Source of the DNA: an uncultured Candidatus Saccharibacteria bacterium
Lineage (GTDB): Bacteria; Patescibacteriota; Saccharimonadia; Saccharimonadales; Saccharimonadaceae
DNA: 32,861 nucleotides
Assembly (NCBI GenBank): GCA_946415265.1
Contig: CAMKRV010000010.1
Span: 1 to 32,861, forward strand
Direction: 5' to 3'
Shown: positions 31,494 through 32,861 of the stretch, in pieces
Numbering within the stretch: position 1 is the first letter of the stretch
How the letters are laid out: every line of letters begins with the position of its first letter
The notes under the pieces: model-generated
Seen by the model: the letters and a program-made list of their open reading frames with translations, nothing else
Database searches by the model: none
What the model was told of the DNA's origin: nothing
Position numbers and translations under genes: made by a program

Positions 31494-31523
31494 TTGAATT
31501 TTTTGTCTACCTATGCCTATACT
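31494..31523 (+). promoter_or_regulatory. Promoter of the sortase-type surface protein
   Basis: TTGAAT (31494-31499), an 18-bp spacer and TATACT (31518-31523) follow GCTGGGGG. AAAGGAG precedes ATG 31552. Confidence 0.65.
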
Positions 31524-31551
31524 CCCCTAATTAAAATTAAAAAGGAGTTTT

Positions 31552-32682
31552 ATGGGTAGAAAGATCCCTCTACTAATATTAACTTTAACCATTAGCACTC
31601 TAGCTGCCACAGTGCCAAATCAAGCTTCCGCTGCGGTGCGATATGATGGTGGTACTACCTGGTGGTCAGTAGCAGAAGTGTTGGATTTTTACAATCAAGT
31701 AGAGCAGGAAAAGGTAGCTCTCTGCGGCGACGATGCAGGGTGCACGCAAGAATTCGATATGACGATGGTAGAAAAAGGGAACAAATACAGCGCACTCAAT
31801 AATCTTATAGAGGGACAATTTTGGATTACCTCTATTAATCCCAAGAAAGAAACGGTAAAAATCCTCTTTTTCGACGAAGACAGGATGCTTGCGCATATGG
31901 GTATTAAAGAAGAAATTCGCCTCAATTCCTTTTATTTTGCTTGGTTTGATGATTGGCGCGGGCAAATCTATAATTTTTATCGCCCACAGTTTATTAGCGG
32001 CGAAATAGAGGGACTGCACACGGTATATGACAGTATCGCCGAAGGTCTAGATACTGCGCATCTCCCCGCCTGGCAAGAAATAGAAATATCTGTGCCAGGT
32101 TCAGATCTGCTACTAAATACCTCTGGCAAGCTAGACCACGCCATATTTGGTACTAGAGGTTTTAACTCTATGGGGTATACAGATTATTCGGATTGCATCA
32201 ACGCGCCAGATTACGAAGAAGGCGCGGAGTGTAAACTAATGATTTCTGGCGACAAATGGATGAAATTCTTTCCGCCCCGCGCCGAAATTGTAGAACCAGA
32301 ACCTTCTACTACGCCAGATGCGCCTAGTATTTCAGATGAAACTGAACCCACTTCAGATATTCCGGACACGCCAGAACCAATATCTAGCGATGTAACTCCG
32401 GGCCCCACAGAAGAGCTTGGCTATGGCGCCGCTAGCGATATTTCAGAGTCAATAGAATTACCGATAAATCGCACCGCGTTAGATAACTTAACGAAAGCTC
32501 CCAACACCGGTGCCGAGCCGTATCCTACCAAAAATCATAGTAGGGAAATAAACATGCCATGGTGGATAATCGCGCTCATTGCGGCTGGGATTGGCCTGAT
32601 TGTTTGGTGGTTTATACCAAATCGCAAAAAATATCCAAAAATCTCCAAAAAAAGTGTTGACAAAACTAATAATCTGCGATAA
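31552..32682 (+). CDS. Secreted surface protein with sortase-like C-terminal anchor
   Basis: The 376-residue protein has a signal peptide (MGRKIPLLILTLTISTLAAT, cleavage likely after NQASA), an exported domain of about 220 residues rich in Trp, Phe and Tyr with paired Cys (CGDDAGC; CINAPDYEEGAEC), and a P/T/E/S linker (residues about 245-300). The C-terminus has APNTG, then the helix WWIIALIAAGIGLIVWWFI and a basic tail (NRKKYPKISKK). That order equals a sortase substrate, with APNTG in place of LPxTG. The domain family is not recognised. The rrn -35 box lies inside its last codons. Confidence 0.75.
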   Translation: MGRKIPLLILTLTISTLAATVPNQASAAVRYDGGTTWWSVAEVLDFYNQVEQEKVALCGDDAGCTQEFDMTMVEKGNKYSALNNLIEGQFWITSINPKKETVKILFFDEDRMLAHMGIKEEIRLNSFYFAWFDDWRGQIYNFYRPQFISGEIEGLHTVYDSIAEGLDTAHLPAWQEIEISVPGSDLLLNTSGKLDHAIFGTRGFNSMGYTDYSDCINAPDYEEGAECKLMISGDKWMKFFPPRAEIVEPEPSTTPDAPSISDETEPTSDIPDTPEPISSDVTPGPTEELGYGAASDISESIELPINRTALDNLTKAPNTGAEPYPTKNHSREINMPWWIIALIAAGIGLIVWWFIPNRKKYPKISKKSVDKTNNLR

Positions 32683-32685
32683 GAT
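32657..32685 (+). promoter_or_regulatory. rRNA operon promoter
   Basis: TTGACA (32657-32662), a 17-bp spacer and TAAGAT (32680-32685) lie about 120 bases before 16S. It overlaps the 3' end of the surface-protein gene. Confidence 0.8.
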
Positions 32686-32735
32686 GGTAACAGTTCAAAG
32701 CTGCGAGAAGTTATTTTAAGAGTCTTTGAAAATAG

Positions 32736-32747
32736 TTTAACAATTTA
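32736..32747 (+). promoter_or_regulatory. boxA antitermination site
   Basis: TTTAACAATTTA equals the core of the E. coli rrn boxA, which recruits the NusB/NusE antitermination complex. Its place in the 16S leader supports the call. TTTGAAAA/TTTTCAAA arms flank it and may form part of the processing stem. Confidence 0.65.
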
Positions 32748-32808
32748 GTTGTGCAATTAATCATCGTCAGTTTATTTATTATGTTGAGTTTTCAAATTTA
32801 ACATTACT

Positions 32809-32861
32809 TTAATGGAGAGTTTGATCCTGGCTCAGGATGAATGCTGGCGGCGTGCCTAATA
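32809..32861 (+). rRNA. 16S rRNA, 5' end only
   Basis: AGAGTTTGATCCTGGCTCAG (from 32816) is the universal 27F site, followed by GATGAATGCTGGCGGCGTGC. Counting back from E. coli position 8 puts the 5' end near 32809. The gene runs off the window. Confidence 0.97.

Noticed and set aside
1..32861. CRISPR arrays, insertion sequences or UGA recoding
   Set aside because: No regularly spaced repeats, no transposase frame, and TGA serves as a normal stop with no in-frame UGA in conserved genes.

Overview
The window looks like a chromosome segment of a Candidate Phyla Radiation bacterium, most likely Candidatus Saccharibacteria (TM7). The basis is a compact genome on the standard code (TGA ends genes), very short versions of conserved proteins (ThrRS without a TGS domain, a 195-residue FNT channel), a start of 16S rRNA of plain bacterial type, large FISUMP-domain surface proteins and many -10 boxes sitting directly against start codons. 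The phylum call is inference, because only about 50 nt of 16S are present.

Layout, left to right. 1-1445: the 3' part of a secreted FISUMP protein. 1532-1608: tRNA-Val(UAC). About 1674-4745: a small accessory island bracketed by two 50-bp direct repeats that resemble tRNA 3' ends. It carries a PD-(D/E)XK nuclease with an elaborate switch-like leader, a frameshifted remnant of a phage terminase-small-subunit-like gene, and orphan genes. 4802-7305: an acidic hypothetical protein, a mini FNT channel and a glutamate-racemase-like protein, the last two divergent around a perfect 28-bp palindrome. 7383-11666: thrS, miaA, a winged-helix regulator, an MBL-like protein and an M50 protease. 11823-13260: a Nudix/RNase HI fusion and rnpB. 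13492-14082: a hypothetical protein behind a structured leader. 14139-15557 (minus): infC-rpmI-rplT-rpmB. 15630-17141 (minus): comM. 17363-18620: an RNA-rich stretch with a candidate sRNA, ssrA (tmRNA, minus) and an unassigned structured region. 18677-22411: two small hypothetical genes and a large VirD4/TraG-like ATPase. 22536-24228: convergent iscU and iscS. 24412-28980: gyrB and gyrA. 29085-29246: a 6S-like candidate RNA. 29318-30997: a full-length FISUMP paralogue of the first gene. 31047-31341: a mini-ORF transcript with a convergent antisense RNA. 31552-32682: a surface protein with a sortase-like tail. 32657-32861: rrn promoter, boxA and the 5' end of 16S rRNA.

Most genes are housekeeping: translation (thrS, miaA, infC, bL35, bL20, bL28, tRNA, tmRNA, RNase P, 16S), Fe-S or thio-modification (iscU/iscS) and DNA topology (gyrAB). 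comM and the VirD4-like ATPase suggest DNA uptake or transfer. The FISUMP and sortase-type proteins suggest an elaborate surface, as expected of an epibiont.

The most unusual content is non-coding. There is a four-copy family of about 80-nt nested-hairpin elements with compensatory base changes, one of which supplies the N-terminus of miaA. The island nuclease has a leader with two mutually exclusive stems, one of which hides its ribosome binding site. There is a type-I-toxin-like sense/antisense pair, and several further structured RNAs have no recognised family. All structures were paired by eye and none was computed.
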